From IMG/VR virus record IMGVR_UViG_3300043395_000290, positions 1 to 46,922 of that record: a DNA stretch of 46,922 bases. One strand, given 5' to 3'. Under the pieces are notes generated by a model. That model saw only the letters and a list, made by a program, of their open reading frames with translations. It made no database searches and was not told the origin of the DNA. Within the stretch, counting starts at the first letter, position 1; each line of letters opens with the position of its first letter. The position numbers and the translations under genes are program-made. Below are positions 26,893 to 35,731 of this stretch, one piece after another. This DNA is from a virus.

Positions 26893-28323
26893 CTATCCAA
26901 AACGGAACAACACGAAGTTGTTTGCACCCAAGGTACATACGCAACGCTCAGACAGGAAGTTGACCTCCATTGCATCCAAGTCGCTAGTAGCAGCCCCGCC
27001 GGCAGAACCTGTAATCCAAGTCTTGTAACGACGGTCTTCAGCTTCTGAAGCTCTGTAACGTACGTGCAAGAATGGACGCTTAGCGTTCTTACCCATGATT
27101 TGGTCGTACACTGAAGTAGAACCCGCAGGTACCAACAAACCGGTGATTGTTCCTGTTGCAGAAGCAGCAGTGTTATTCAATCCACCACGCATGGTTGGGT
27201 CGTTCAGATATTTCCAATCAGACTTGTAGAAGTCATAACCACGACGGAATCCACTGAATCCAAGATTCAATGCCATGTTCACATCGTTATCGAACAGACC
27301 ATAAGATGCAGCGTTAGCAGCACCTGAAGTGTTCCAACCATTCAAGGTAGCCAACATGTTGTCGATATCGAAGCTCAAGCCACGGTTTACGAATACAACA
27401 TTCTCTTCGATAGCACCTTGTTTATCCAAGCGGGAAACAATTGAATCCCAATCAGACAAGGTAGTTGGAGTACCACCACCCCATACGTTACCGCGGTTGT
27501 TAACCACGTAGAAGATACCTTCAGAACCTTTGTATCCCGCAGTCACAGCACCTGAACCTGTAGCGGCAGGAACTGCTTCAATCATTGCAGTCTCAAGGTA
27601 GTCCTCAAAACGCAAACGAGTCTCGTGCTCAGACTTCAAATACCACAGATAACCTGTAGCACCGTTCTCTGTAGTCACTTCAACCCATCCAATCTGAGCC
27701 ATGTCAGAACCGTTTACGGCATACTTGTCCTTGATGATGATTGGGCTGTTAGAGAAGATATCATCTTCACCTTCCAATGAACCAACCATACCGTTTGTTC
27801 CTTTCTTGAACTCAGAACCGTAAATGAATACGGTGAAGTCTGCGTTACCGGCACCTGTACCGGAAGCAGCAAGACCACCTGTTTCGTAGAAAGCTACAGT
27901 GAATGTGGTTGCAGAAGGAACCGCTGTAACGATTGCCTTGTTGTAAACACCTGTAGTATTTCTTTGAATCATCAAAGTCTGTCCAACACGGATAGCGATG
28001 TAAGTAACACCTGAGTCGTTCACTTGGAACGTAGCTGTAGAAGCAGTTGCAACAGCAGCTGTACCCACGCTAGTGTACTTAATGTGCAGACGACCTTGTT
28101 CTGCCCATTTGATTTGGTCAGAGTTAGAAGGCATTTCAGCTCCTACTAAACGCAGGAATGAAGCCACTGTTCTGTTACCATAACGCTCAAATTCTTTCTC
28201 ATAAGTATCAGGAAGATACTGATTCAAGAAGTTGAAGTTAGTAATGTAGTTTGTTTGCAAAGCTACCTGTTCGGCTGATGGTTGCAGCGCATACGTAGGT
28301 GAGCTTAATAAAGCACTTGCCAT
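26893..28323 (-). CDS. major capsid protein
   Basis: 476 residues, Ala/Gly/Thr-rich, with higher GC than its neighbours, as expected for a very highly expressed gene. The N-terminus (NFNFLNQYLPDTYEKEFERY, then GNRTVASFLRLVGAEMPS) and the length match major capsid proteins of crAss-like and related Bacteroidetes podoviruses. The order portal, acidic scaffold, this gene, ring proteins gives strong support. A low-complexity insertion with GTGAG near residue 155 may be a surface loop. The gene ends directly before a strong terminator. Confidence 0.9.
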   Translation of the reverse strand: MASALLSSPTYALQPSAEQVALQTNYITNFNFLNQYLPDTYEKEFERYGNRTVASFLRLVGAEMPSNSDQIKWAEQGRLHIKYTSVGTAAVATASTATFQVNDSGVTYIAIRVGQTLMIQRNTTGVYNKAIVTAVPSATTFTVAFYETGGLAASGTGAGNADFTVFIYGSEFKKGTNGMVGSLEGEDDIFSNSPIIIKDKYAVNGSDMAQIGWVEVTTENGATGYLWYLKSEHETRLRFEDYLETAMIEAVPAATGSGAVTAGYKGSEGIFYVVNNRGNVWGGGTPTTLSDWDSIVSRLDKQGAIEENVVFVNRGLSFDIDNMLATLNGWNTSGAANAASYGLFDNDVNMALNLGFSGFRRGYDFYKSDWKYLNDPTMRGGLNNTAASATGTITGLLVPAGSTSVYDQIMGKNAKRPFLHVRYRASEAEDRRYKTWITGSAGGAATSDLDAMEVNFLSERCVCTLGANNFVLFRFG

Positions 28324-28336
28324 TTTCTTTTAATTT

Positions 28337-29455
28337 TTAAAGTTTTTTAATACTGCGGATTTTCAAATTTCTCCCGGAGTCAGGGTTCACCGCTTTCACC
28401 TGAATCCCATCCTGAGGCTTAGTTGTTTCAGTGGCCCTACGCTCAGACATATTGATATTCTTTATGTTCTTCATAGTGCCCTCTGTTGCATCAGCCATGC
28501 CTTGTTCGTAAAAGAACTTAGCAAACTTTTCAGGATGCATAGCCACAGCTAGTGACCTGTGGTATCCTGCCGCATCTTTCATCAGACCATTCTCATCCAA
28601 AAACTTCATAATGAAATTGCTTGGGCTTGATTGAGTCTTTTTCAGTTCGGAAGAATCACCCGGAGAAAACATCAGCTTTTTGTCATTAATGCTGAACTCA
28701 AAACCTTTGAACCCGTCACTAAAGACTTCATTTGTCTTTTGGTCGAACCATTGACGCTTACGATTGTTCTCCTCTTCTACAGTCTTAGCTTGCTTTATAT
28801 ATTGTTTGTAAGCCTCGAACTCTTCCTTGTCGTCGTCAGAAACTGATGCCGGTCTTGACTCAAGGGGCACCTTGTATGTTTCCTTCTGATTATTGAAATA
28901 GTTCTTCGCCTCTGCAACAATCTTTTTTCTAGCAATCTTAGTTTTCTTGACGTGCGACTCATCGTCCAACTCCTCATCATATGAGTAGTCTTCCATCATA
29001 ACGTCGATATCCTCATCATCCAACCCGGGCTGAGTGGAGGCCAAGTACTCCCTAAGAAGTTGGTCTTGGTCCATCTTATCAAAGTCTTTGTTCAACCTGA
29101 TAAAATCCTCGAAACCCCTTCCGGTCTCCTTCTTGTACTTCATGTACGCAGCTACATCCTCGGGTAGGTCTCCGTTTTCGTTACGCTGACTATTAAGTTC
29201 GTCAAGAGAACTTATCTGCTTATTATATCTTTTAGATATATATGAAAGAACTTTTTCCTCATTTAACTCATCTTCTTGAGAGGCAGCAGGAGTGCCTTGT
29301 GCCTTATTATCATCAACCGGTGAAGCTGCGGCAGCAGCAGCTCCATCTCCACCTTCTCCATTTAATTCTTTCTCGTGCTTATCGAGAAGCTCTTTTTCTA
29401 CTTGCTGAACTCCTTTGGGTTCGGCACTGTCCAACGCTCTTACTTTGAATTCCAT
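28337..29455 (-). CDS. putative scaffolding protein
   Basis: 372 residues, highly acidic and helical. It has an Ala/Gly-rich linker (GGDGAAAAAASPVDD, about residues 35-49), several acidic clusters (DDEDIDVMMEDYSYDEELDD) and a basic C-terminus (GRNLKIRSIKKL). This is the classic composition of a capsid scaffold, and the gene lies between portal and capsid genes. No protease domain is visible. A promoter-like box (29477-29484) precedes it, so scaffold and capsid may be transcribed together from there. Confidence 0.8.
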   Translation of the reverse strand: MEFKVRALDSAEPKGVQQVEKELLDKHEKELNGEGGDGAAAAAASPVDDNKAQGTPAASQEDELNEEKVLSYISKRYNKQISSLDELNSQRNENGDLPEDVAAYMKYKKETGRGFEDFIRLNKDFDKMDQDQLLREYLASTQPGLDDEDIDVMMEDYSYDEELDDESHVKKTKIARKKIVAEAKNYFNNQKETYKVPLESRPASVSDDDKEEFEAYKQYIKQAKTVEEENNRKRQWFDQKTNEVFSDGFKGFEFSINDKKLMFSPGDSSELKKTQSSPSNFIMKFLDENGLMKDAAGYHRSLAVAMHPEKFAKFFYEQGMADATEGTMKNIKNINMSERRATETTKPQDGIQVKAVNPDSGRNLKIRSIKKL

Positions 29456-29476
29456 TTGATTAGATTTTATTTATAG

Positions 29477-29484
29477 CAAAAATA
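29477..29484 (-). promoter_or_regulatory. promoter -7 box (TATTTTTG) before scaffold-capsid genes
   Basis: The minus strand reads TATTTTTG, matching TAnnTTTG, 21 bp from the ATG at 29455. No well-placed TTTG is seen at a spacing of 19-21 bp; one occurs at about 15 bp. The AT-rich gap at 29456-29504 is one of few gaps in the head genes. Confidence 0.45.
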
Positions 29485-29504
29485 TACATTTTATGAATAC
29501 AAAT

Positions 29505-31943
29505 TTAACGAGGCTCGAACTCCGCTAAATCAAACCCATCTAGGCTGTCCTCATTAGATTCAAAATCAAGAGGAGGAAGGTTATTCTTCCTTTGGTTAAT
29601 TAGCTTAGACTGCTGAGAGTTCTGTATGCCAATCCTCTTATCCTTAGCCTCCTCTTTCATTTTCTCTCTGCCTTGCAGCAAATTCATTTGTATCTCAGAC
29701 ATCTTCATTTTATATTGGAACTCCTCGGCCATTAACTGAGATTTAAGTTCAGCTTCCTTCTGCATCTTTTGAATCTCAAGAGCCATCTCAGCTTGTTTGA
29801 GTTGCAACTTAGACTCAGATTCCATCTGAACTTTTTGCATAGCCATTTGTCCTGCCATCTCCTGAGACTTCATTTGTTGCTCAGCGGTCAATGCTTGCTT
29901 CTGCATCATCATCTTCTCCTCGCGGTCTTGCTTCTTAACCCTTTTCAGTTTCAGCAATTGATTAGCGAGCTTAATATTTTTAATCTCCCTAATATCTATA
30001 GCATCCTCAAGATTGATATCACCTTTTGATAGTGCCATCTGTATGTTAGCTTCAAGCTGAGCTTTCTGTTCTTCATCAGGTGATACCTCTATAAATATAC
30101 CAAAGTCGTATATGTATAAATCAGATATCTCATTTAACAAACTAACATTGTACTTGCCAATCTGATTTGTAAACTCATCCTTAAAATCAGCATATTCTAA
30201 TATGTCTGATATCCTATAGGTAATGGCTTCAGCCAATGACCTATAAACAAACAAGCCGCTATCAAGAATGTGGCGAGTAGCTGTATTTGAATTAAGCGCA
30301 GCCAACTTCTGAATGCCAACTAAAGAATTAGGGTCAGGAGTAGAGCCGTCTCTAGCTTCATTTAAGCCGGTCACAGCTCTAATCATATCCATGTAGTGAT
30401 TGTAGTTAGCAATCAACATCTGCGTCTTGGCAGCCCCTGAGTTAGAAGTCAATTGAGTAATGGGGACCTTAGCATTATTAAAGTCTCCTTCTTGTGTGAA
30501 ACTCCTACCAATAACACTACCTGTCTGAAAGTACAACCTAAGCGCATCCTCCGGATTGTATGCAGCACCTGTCCCCAAGTCAATCTCATTCAATCCGTCA
30601 GCATCAATGAATACACCATCGGGTACTGTTCTTGCTATTACCTGCTGTAACTTAAGATGAGTTATCTGTATTTGGTCAGCGAATGGAATCATCCTTCTGA
30701 GCAAAGACTCAATAGCACCCTTATACATGCGAGGTGCGCAAGCAACGTAATTAGGTATGGCATGTTGACTAGCAGACTTAGGTCTAACCATGTTCTCAGA
30801 CATCTCCCACTTAAGCAGGATATTTGTCCCCATAACCATGATACCCTCATACCACACATCAATGGTGCGCTCTACTTTCTCAAACTTTCCCTCTTCCATC
30901 ATATCAGGAGGAGGGTTAAAGTTCTCGTCCTTCTCAATCATACGGGTACTACCATTGTCAAGTACCTTCTTTTTATACACCATCTTCTTGGTGGACTTAT
31001 AATTGAAGTACATCAACGTGCAAGTATCCCTGAAGAACAAACTATTCTGATAGTACTGCTGAACATTGTAATAGTCATACCAAGATTGGCTATACTGAGT
31101 AATCTCCTGAAGGTCTTCCTTAGTTAGACTTTGGTCAATCTTCATCAATTCTGTAATAGGGAGTGTCTTAATCTCTCCCCAATAAAAACAATCCCTAAAG
31201 TATGGGTCTTCTGTGTAACTGTAAACAACATTGGCAGGGTCTACGTATGAAATCTTAATACCCGTGCCCGGCAAGAACTCGTGCTTAGCTACGCATATAC
31301 CTACCGTAGTAGCATCGTAATCAAGCCTCTTACGAATGTCATCGTACTTATTTAAGTCAAAGATTGTATTGATGGCCTCCTCTTCTGCAATCTCTATGGC
31401 AGGCTTATACTTAAGTTGCATATGCAATTGCATCTCCTCGTCATTCTCAGGCAACTCATCAGGGTTCATCATAAATGGATTGGCACCTGTGTAGTTCTGA
31501 ATCTTAAGCAAGACCTCTTTAGCGGCAGATTGCCCTTCAACAATATCCTGATATTGACTGCGCTTTGATTGAGACATGGCGTCCTGAGCGTATGCCTTTA
31601 CTTTAAAAAGCCTGTCAGACATACCGTTAACAACGATATCAATAAACTTAGGTATGATTGGGACAGGAGTCCAATCCAAATTCAAGTACGACAAGTCGCC
31701 ATCAATGGCCAACTCATTCTTGTACTTAGCAACAGGCTGCTCACCCCTTGCGTACAATCGCAACATATGGAAGTCCTTCCATCTTCCGTAGTAACGTGAA
31801 GAGTTACTATCTTTTCGGAACCATTCGTATTGTATAGCTTGACCAACTTGCAAGCCGAATTCTTTTGACGCCTTTTCCGAATCAGTTGCTAACTGACTTG
31901 GGAAGGTCGTAGACTTGATGTCTATTTCTATGTTTTGTTTCAT
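29505..31943 (-). CDS. portal protein
   Basis: 812 residues. Segments typical of Bacteroidetes podovirus portals include YYGRWKDFHMLRLYARGEQP (about 51-70) and LDWTPVPIIPKFIDIVVNGM. The core (about 100-640) is the expected size for the clip, stem and wing regions. The last 140 residues form a Met/Gln-rich coiled coil (about 673-768), as in portals with a long barrel or crown. It is coupled by an ATGA overlap to the large terminase gene upstream and followed by the scaffold gene. The portal is the ring through which DNA is packaged and ejected. Confidence 0.9.
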   Translation of the reverse strand: MKQNIEIDIKSTTFPSQLATDSEKASKEFGLQVGQAIQYEWFRKDSNSSRYYGRWKDFHMLRLYARGEQPVAKYKNELAIDGDLSYLNLDWTPVPIIPKFIDIVVNGMSDRLFKVKAYAQDAMSQSKRSQYQDIVEGQSAAKEVLLKIQNYTGANPFMMNPDELPENDEEMQLHMQLKYKPAIEIAEEEAINTIFDLNKYDDIRKRLDYDATTVGICVAKHEFLPGTGIKISYVDPANVVYSYTEDPYFRDCFYWGEIKTLPITELMKIDQSLTKEDLQEITQYSQSWYDYYNVQQYYQNSLFFRDTCTLMYFNYKSTKKMVYKKKVLDNGSTRMIEKDENFNPPPDMMEEGKFEKVERTIDVWYEGIMVMGTNILLKWEMSENMVRPKSASQHAIPNYVACAPRMYKGAIESLLRRMIPFADQIQITHLKLQQVIARTVPDGVFIDADGLNEIDLGTGAAYNPEDALRLYFQTGSVIGRSFTQEGDFNNAKVPITQLTSNSGAAKTQMLIANYNHYMDMIRAVTGLNEARDGSTPDPNSLVGIQKLAALNSNTATRHILDSGLFVYRSLAEAITYRISDILEYADFKDEFTNQIGKYNVSLLNEISDLYIYDFGIFIEVSPDEEQKAQLEANIQMALSKGDINLEDAIDIREIKNIKLANQLLKLKRVKKQDREEKMMMQKQALTAEQQMKSQEMAGQMAMQKVQMESESKLQLKQAEMALEIQKMQKEAELKSQLMAEEFQYKMKMSEIQMNLLQGREKMKEEAKDKRIGIQNSQQSKLINQRKNNLPPLDFESNEDSLDGFDLAEFEPR

Positions 31944-34207
31944 TTAATCAATCTGCTTGTTGTTCCGTCATTACTGTACCTTGCGAAGTTAATACTAATT
32001 TTGGATTCTTTTTTCTCCGGCATATACAGGTGTTTCTGATTTGCCATGATGGCCAAGCCTGAGCTAATAGAGGCGTCATGCTTGGTTCTATTGTTAATAT
32101 CAAACTTAGCCCAATCCTCAAGCGTTCTCATGAACGGCATAGTACCCATTTGGTCAGGGTCCCTATACTTTCCCTCAAAGTCCATCCCCACAAACTTCTC
32201 TATGTATGACTCAATTGCAGAGGCGTGAGCTTGTTTTACATCCTCGGATGAGTTAGGTATCCCACCTAGTTCTTTCTCTGTCTTGGAGAGCTTTGCAAAC
32301 TGCTTATCAGGCCTGTTCATGGAGAAGCCTCTGTACCCCCTATTCTTAAAGTGATACAGCAGCCTAGCCTTATTGTTCTCCGCAAGCACAGGCATACCAT
32401 AGAACACACAGGCCATCAGTACATCCTCGAAGAATATCTCCGCAGTCTGCGGTCTAGCTACATACTCTAAGAAGAACTCATTGGTTGGGGCCTCATCCAT
32501 ATGGAACTTGGTCATCCCGTGCAACGCACCGTTAGAACCCCTGCCGTCAACCACAGCTGATATGTCATAGGAGTCACAGCCAAAAGACCCTATGTGCTCA
32601 TTGCCCGGATACTTAATCCCGTTCCTAAGGTGCACGTTATTCTGCATCTGCTTAGGCGGAATCCAACTCACTAGGAACCTGCCCCTGTTGTCGGGCACCC
32701 ATATCACCTCAGTATCCTTAACACCGTCTCTCCATTGGAATCCTCCCCTAGTTATATAGTGCTCCGTAATCATGGAGTCATTATAGTCAATCTGTTGGTA
32801 TATCTTAGTCAGATTAAACAGCGCCTGCTTACTCTCATCCCTGAATGCATGAGACTCAGTTCTTGGGAACTGACGGTAGAACTCATTAAGCGCATCGGGG
32901 TCGTTCTTCAAAGAGTCAACCTCGTTCTCCCAATAGTCAATGGCGCCATTAGTTATCCAAGCCCCATCAACTCCGGCAACCTTATCCTTTGGCTTCCTGA
33001 ATACCGGCATCCCATACCTGTCAATGAATCCCTCCATGTTCCACTCCATGGGTATAAACAAAGCATACAGTCCACTCTTTGTCTGACCGTTAGCGTTCCT
33101 TGTCGTTACCCTAGAATCCTCATATAAAGACTTGTAGTTATCACCACCCTTTGACAGCGCATTAGACGTGGACCCCATCATACACTTCCCAATTATCTTG
33201 CTACCCAACCTAAGGCAGGTCTTGGTAACTCTCCAACTGTTTAGGATATTATTTGGCTTCACCCACTTGGCACTCTCGTCATGCGCTAGCATGAGCAGTT
33301 TCTCTCCATCATAGGAGTTCTCCTCTGTGTTCTTCCAATCTATTGTGGTATCGAGACCCATCAGGCCATCGCTACCTATCTCGTGCATGTTCTTCTTGGT
33401 AATCTTTGAAGCCGGCACCCTATACGCCAACTCTGTCTTCGGCTTATCCATACCGTCCATCACCGGCCTAAAGAAGAATGGTAACCTGCTATTGATGGGG
33501 ACCACCTTGTCAGTGAACATCTTCTTAGCATCAGCACCCGTCTTTGACAAGATGCCTATACGTGAATCACGTGCAAGAGTGGCCGTATTCACACACTCTG
33601 ATGAGCACATGAATGAGAAGCCTGAACGCCTAATCTTTAGATATATCATACCGAAGCATCTAGGGTCAGCCTTGCATGCCTCCCAAAATATGTAGAAAAT
33701 TCTATTAGCTTCTCTGAAGTCGGGATACCCAACGTCTATGCTTGACCACTGAAGATACATCCAATGAGACCCTGTGATATATGTGGGCACTCCATTATTC
33801 ATGAAGAACACTCCGTGTTCCCTTTGGTCAAACTGACGCTCTATATAATCGACCCACTCCATCTTAAAGTCAGATGGCATGTCGTTCCATTGGAAGATAG
33901 ATTGAATCTTTGATAAGGCCTTTGGAAGTTCTTCTCTTTCCCAATACTGATGAGATGGTGTATTGTGTCTTTGAAGACACTCGTCATTGAAAAGAGGGAG
34001 CGCAACCTTGAGCCCCCTTATGTCATACACCTCGCCTATCTGCCCGCTTCTTGAAATAACTACTACATCGTACTCTTCGTTGTAGCCATAAAACCAAGAC
34101 CTATTCTTATTTTTCTTATTAAGAATAGCCTTGTTAATGTAGTTTGGAACTACAGTGTATAGTACGCTATCTTGACCTCCTTTCTGCAAATCCTTGTTTG
34201 GTTTCAA
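31940..34207 (-). CDS. terminase large subunit
   Basis: 755 residues. The N-terminal packaging ATPase shows a deviant Walker A-like loop K191-I-R-R-S-G-F-S and a clear Walker B LLMLAHDES with D310-E311. The C-terminal nuclease is suggested by SFGCDSYDISAVVDGRGS (about 537-555) and KHDASISSGLA near the C-terminus, carrying acidic residues in RNase H-like positions. The Walker A form lacks the usual GK[ST], which is common in this phage group. It drives DNA into the prohead through the portal and cuts the concatemer. The gene overlaps the small gene before it by 41 bp. Confidence 0.92.
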   Translation of the reverse strand: MKPNKDLQKGGQDSVLYTVVPNYINKAILNKKNKNRSWFYGYNEEYDVVVISRSGQIGEVYDIRGLKVALPLFNDECLQRHNTPSHQYWEREELPKALSKIQSIFQWNDMPSDFKMEWVDYIERQFDQREHGVFFMNNGVPTYITGSHWMYLQWSSIDVGYPDFREANRIFYIFWEACKADPRCFGMIYLKIRRSGFSFMCSSECVNTATLARDSRIGILSKTGADAKKMFTDKVVPINSRLPFFFRPVMDGMDKPKTELAYRVPASKITKKNMHEIGSDGLMGLDTTIDWKNTEENSYDGEKLLMLAHDESAKWVKPNNILNSWRVTKTCLRLGSKIIGKCMMGSTSNALSKGGDNYKSLYEDSRVTTRNANGQTKSGLYALFIPMEWNMEGFIDRYGMPVFRKPKDKVAGVDGAWITNGAIDYWENEVDSLKNDPDALNEFYRQFPRTESHAFRDESKQALFNLTKIYQQIDYNDSMITEHYITRGGFQWRDGVKDTEVIWVPDNRGRFLVSWIPPKQMQNNVHLRNGIKYPGNEHIGSFGCDSYDISAVVDGRGSNGALHGMTKFHMDEAPTNEFFLEYVARPQTAEIFFEDVLMACVFYGMPVLAENNKARLLYHFKNRGYRGFSMNRPDKQFAKLSKTEKELGGIPNSSEDVKQAHASAIESYIEKFVGMDFEGKYRDPDQMGTMPFMRTLEDWAKFDINNRTKHDASISSGLAIMANQKHLYMPEKKESKISINFARYSNDGTTSRLIK
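33965..33980. repeat. 16-bp near-palindrome inside terminase gene
   Basis: GTGTCTTTGAAGACAC on the plus strand, one base away from the perfect palindrome at 26863-26878 and 46519-46534, and identical to the copy at 3758-3773 in the helicase gene. Confidence 0.7.
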
Positions 34208-34460
34208 CTTTACTTGTATCTTTTGTCATTGACTCTATCGCTTCTCTCTCCGACTCTATTCTATTAAGAATCTCAAACGCATCGAATATGGCTATCTTCT
34301 TTGTCATAGCTGCGTTCTTCAACTTGTCGGCAGACAACTCATCGTCATCTCCCTCAACCGGTGGTCTAATAATATCCTCCTTTGCAACCTTTATCAACTC
34401 CTCTATGGCTTGACGTCCGGCCTCAATAATTCTTAGCTTTATGTTCTTAGCATCATTCAT
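34167..34460 (-). CDS. small helical protein upstream of TerL; terminase small subunit candidate
   Basis: 97 residues, helical. The segments IEAGRQAIEELIKVAKEDII and SADKLKNAAMTKKIAIFDAF resemble a conserved small gene seen before TerL in Bacteroidetes phages. Its position suggests a terminase small subunit or packaging accessory, but no helix-turn-helix DNA-recognition motif is evident, so this is only a candidate. The gene overlaps the terminase gene by 41 bp, which suggests co-translation. Confidence 0.7.
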   Translation of the reverse strand: MNDAKNIKLRIIEAGRQAIEELIKVAKEDIIRPPVEGDDDELSADKLKNAAMTKKIAIFDAFEILNRIESEREAIESMTKDTSKVETKQGFAERRSR

Positions 34461-34933
34461 TAGTTAGCTTTTAAAAACACTACCTGAACCAACCTCGCCT
34501 TATCACCTTCTCCAAAGTTCTCAAAGATATTCCTAGAGTGGCTAGCTTCTGCATTAAACGCCACCATCCTATTGAACTTTGAATATGCTACGCATATGGG
34601 TTTATCAAGCCAATCATATATCGTAGTCCCATCCTCTTCCGGGGGTTCCTCGTTAAGATACAAAATACAAGTGACATCTCCCATCATATTGTCCTTGTGA
34701 ATAAAGTTTGGCTCCTCCTGATTTAATGGAGACTTCCTAACAAAATTCCAATTCACAGTATGGTTAGGGAACAGACTCATTGCAAATAAAGCAAACTCGT
34801 CATTGTGGTCCCTAGGCTGTATATTCTTAAACGTCTTGTCACCGTCATGAATATCTTCAAAGCCATGCTCGAGGATGTCATCAACATAAACTTTTGGTTC
34901 CTTTATGATGTCATCAAATGAAATCAGAAACAT
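34460..34933 (-). CDS. 2OG-Fe(II) oxygenase-like protein (DUF6445 type)
   Basis: 157 residues. The iron and 2-oxoglutarate ligand set can be read: H79-x-D81 in NFIHKDNMMGDVTCILYLN, distal H132 in FNAEASHSRN, and a downstream R147 in KARLVQVVF, all in double-stranded beta-helix context. This matches a small oxygenase family (DUF6445-like) frequent in aquatic phages. Such enzymes hydroxylate proteins or nucleic acids; the substrate here is unknown. The gene lies between the terminase and a tandem GroES-like gene, so a virion or packaging protein is one possible substrate. Confidence 0.82.
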   Translation of the reverse strand: MFLISFDDIIKEPKVYVDDILEHGFEDIHDGDKTFKNIQPRDHNDEFALFAMSLFPNHTVNWNFVRKSPLNQEEPNFIHKDNMMGDVTCILYLNEEPPEEDGTTIYDWLDKPICVAYSKFNRMVAFNAEASHSRNIFENFGEGDKARLVQVVFLKAN

Positions 34934-34934
34934 A

Positions 34935-35501
34935 TCAATTTAATTTAATTGTGATTTGATGGTCGTACATACGGTACATCTTTTCTCCGTCAACAATGAA
35001 CTCGTATTCACTATCAGGTGAAAAGCATACTGTATCTCCTGCGTTTACTCCATTACTCTTTAGGTACTCATTCGGGTACATCATGATACCCATGAGAGGT
35101 TCTTCTGAGAATGGCTTCTTGATGTATGAATCTATGGCGGGGATTGGCTTAACAAAGCAATACCGGTCATAAGCATTCCACGTGGAACCGCTTTTGTACA
35201 TAAAGAACTGCTCCAATTCTATAAAGAACTTATCGTCTCTAAAAAAACTCTTGCCACTCTTTTGCCTGCCCTTCATGTCATTATAATACTTGAAGGCATT
35301 GTGATGTACAAGAAGTATGTCTCCTGCTTTTATTGGGCCACTGTAACCAACGGGAGTTTCGATAACCTCAGCATAACGGTTTGAGAACTTATGGTCCTCC
35401 TCAGAAGTACTCACTATAAGTTCTACTCCTGACATGTCCTTTGTGTTATCGTACCTCTTACCGTTTAGTGGTCTCACTATAAAGTAAAATGGTGAACGCA
35501 T
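34935..35501 (-). CDS. tandem GroES-like protein
   Basis: 188 residues with two GroES-like halves. The N-terminal half has FIVRPLNGKRY (7-17), RYAEVIETP (42-50) and IKAGDILLVHHN (57-68). The C-terminal half has DRYCFVKPIP (112-121), a mobile-loop-like EEPLMGIMMYPN (133-144), then VNAGDTVCF and YEFIVDGEKMYRM (152-178), closely following the GroES pattern of V-x-x-GD-x-V then VDGE. This suggests a duplicated co-chaperonin fold, as in chloroplast Cpn20. It may dock on a chaperonin or be a structural reuse of the fold. The gene is followed by the oxygenase gene after 1 bp. Confidence 0.7.
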   Translation of the reverse strand: MRSPFYFIVRPLNGKRYDNTKDMSGVELIVSTSEEDHKFSNRYAEVIETPVGYSGPIKAGDILLVHHNAFKYYNDMKGRQKSGKSFFRDDKFFIELEQFFMYKSGSTWNAYDRYCFVKPIPAIDSYIKKPFSEEPLMGIMMYPNEYLKSNGVNAGDTVCFSPDSEYEFIVDGEKMYRMYDHQITIKLN

Positions 35502-35731
35502 TAGTAGTCTATATTATATTCGATTGAAATTGGAATCGTTGAATTGAACTCTTTCCAAAGGACTATCTCGCCCTTTTCATTTATTATGTAAATCAAAAAC
35601 GAACCCGTGGATTCGTTATGTTTGATATGATGTATTTCGTTTGTGCCACCAAATATCTTCTGCCCCACTATGTAGTGCATTGCGCCTCCCTTATAGTCAG
35701 GCCCTACAGATATCTTCCTGATGTCATGCAT
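35501..35731 (-). CDS. small conserved phage protein
   Basis: 76 residues. The N-terminus MHDIRKISVGPDYKGGAMHY and the C-terminal WKEFNSTIPISIEYNIDY fit a conserved Bacteroidetes-phage hypothetical family. It is beta-rich and has no catalytic pattern. Its stop abuts the start of the tandem GroES-like gene (shared base 35501), and it begins where the tail fibre gene ends (35731). Confidence 0.8.
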   Translation of the reverse strand: MHDIRKISVGPDYKGGAMHYIVGQKIFGGTNEIHHIKHNESTGSFLIYIINEKGEIVLWKEFNSTIPISIEYNIDY

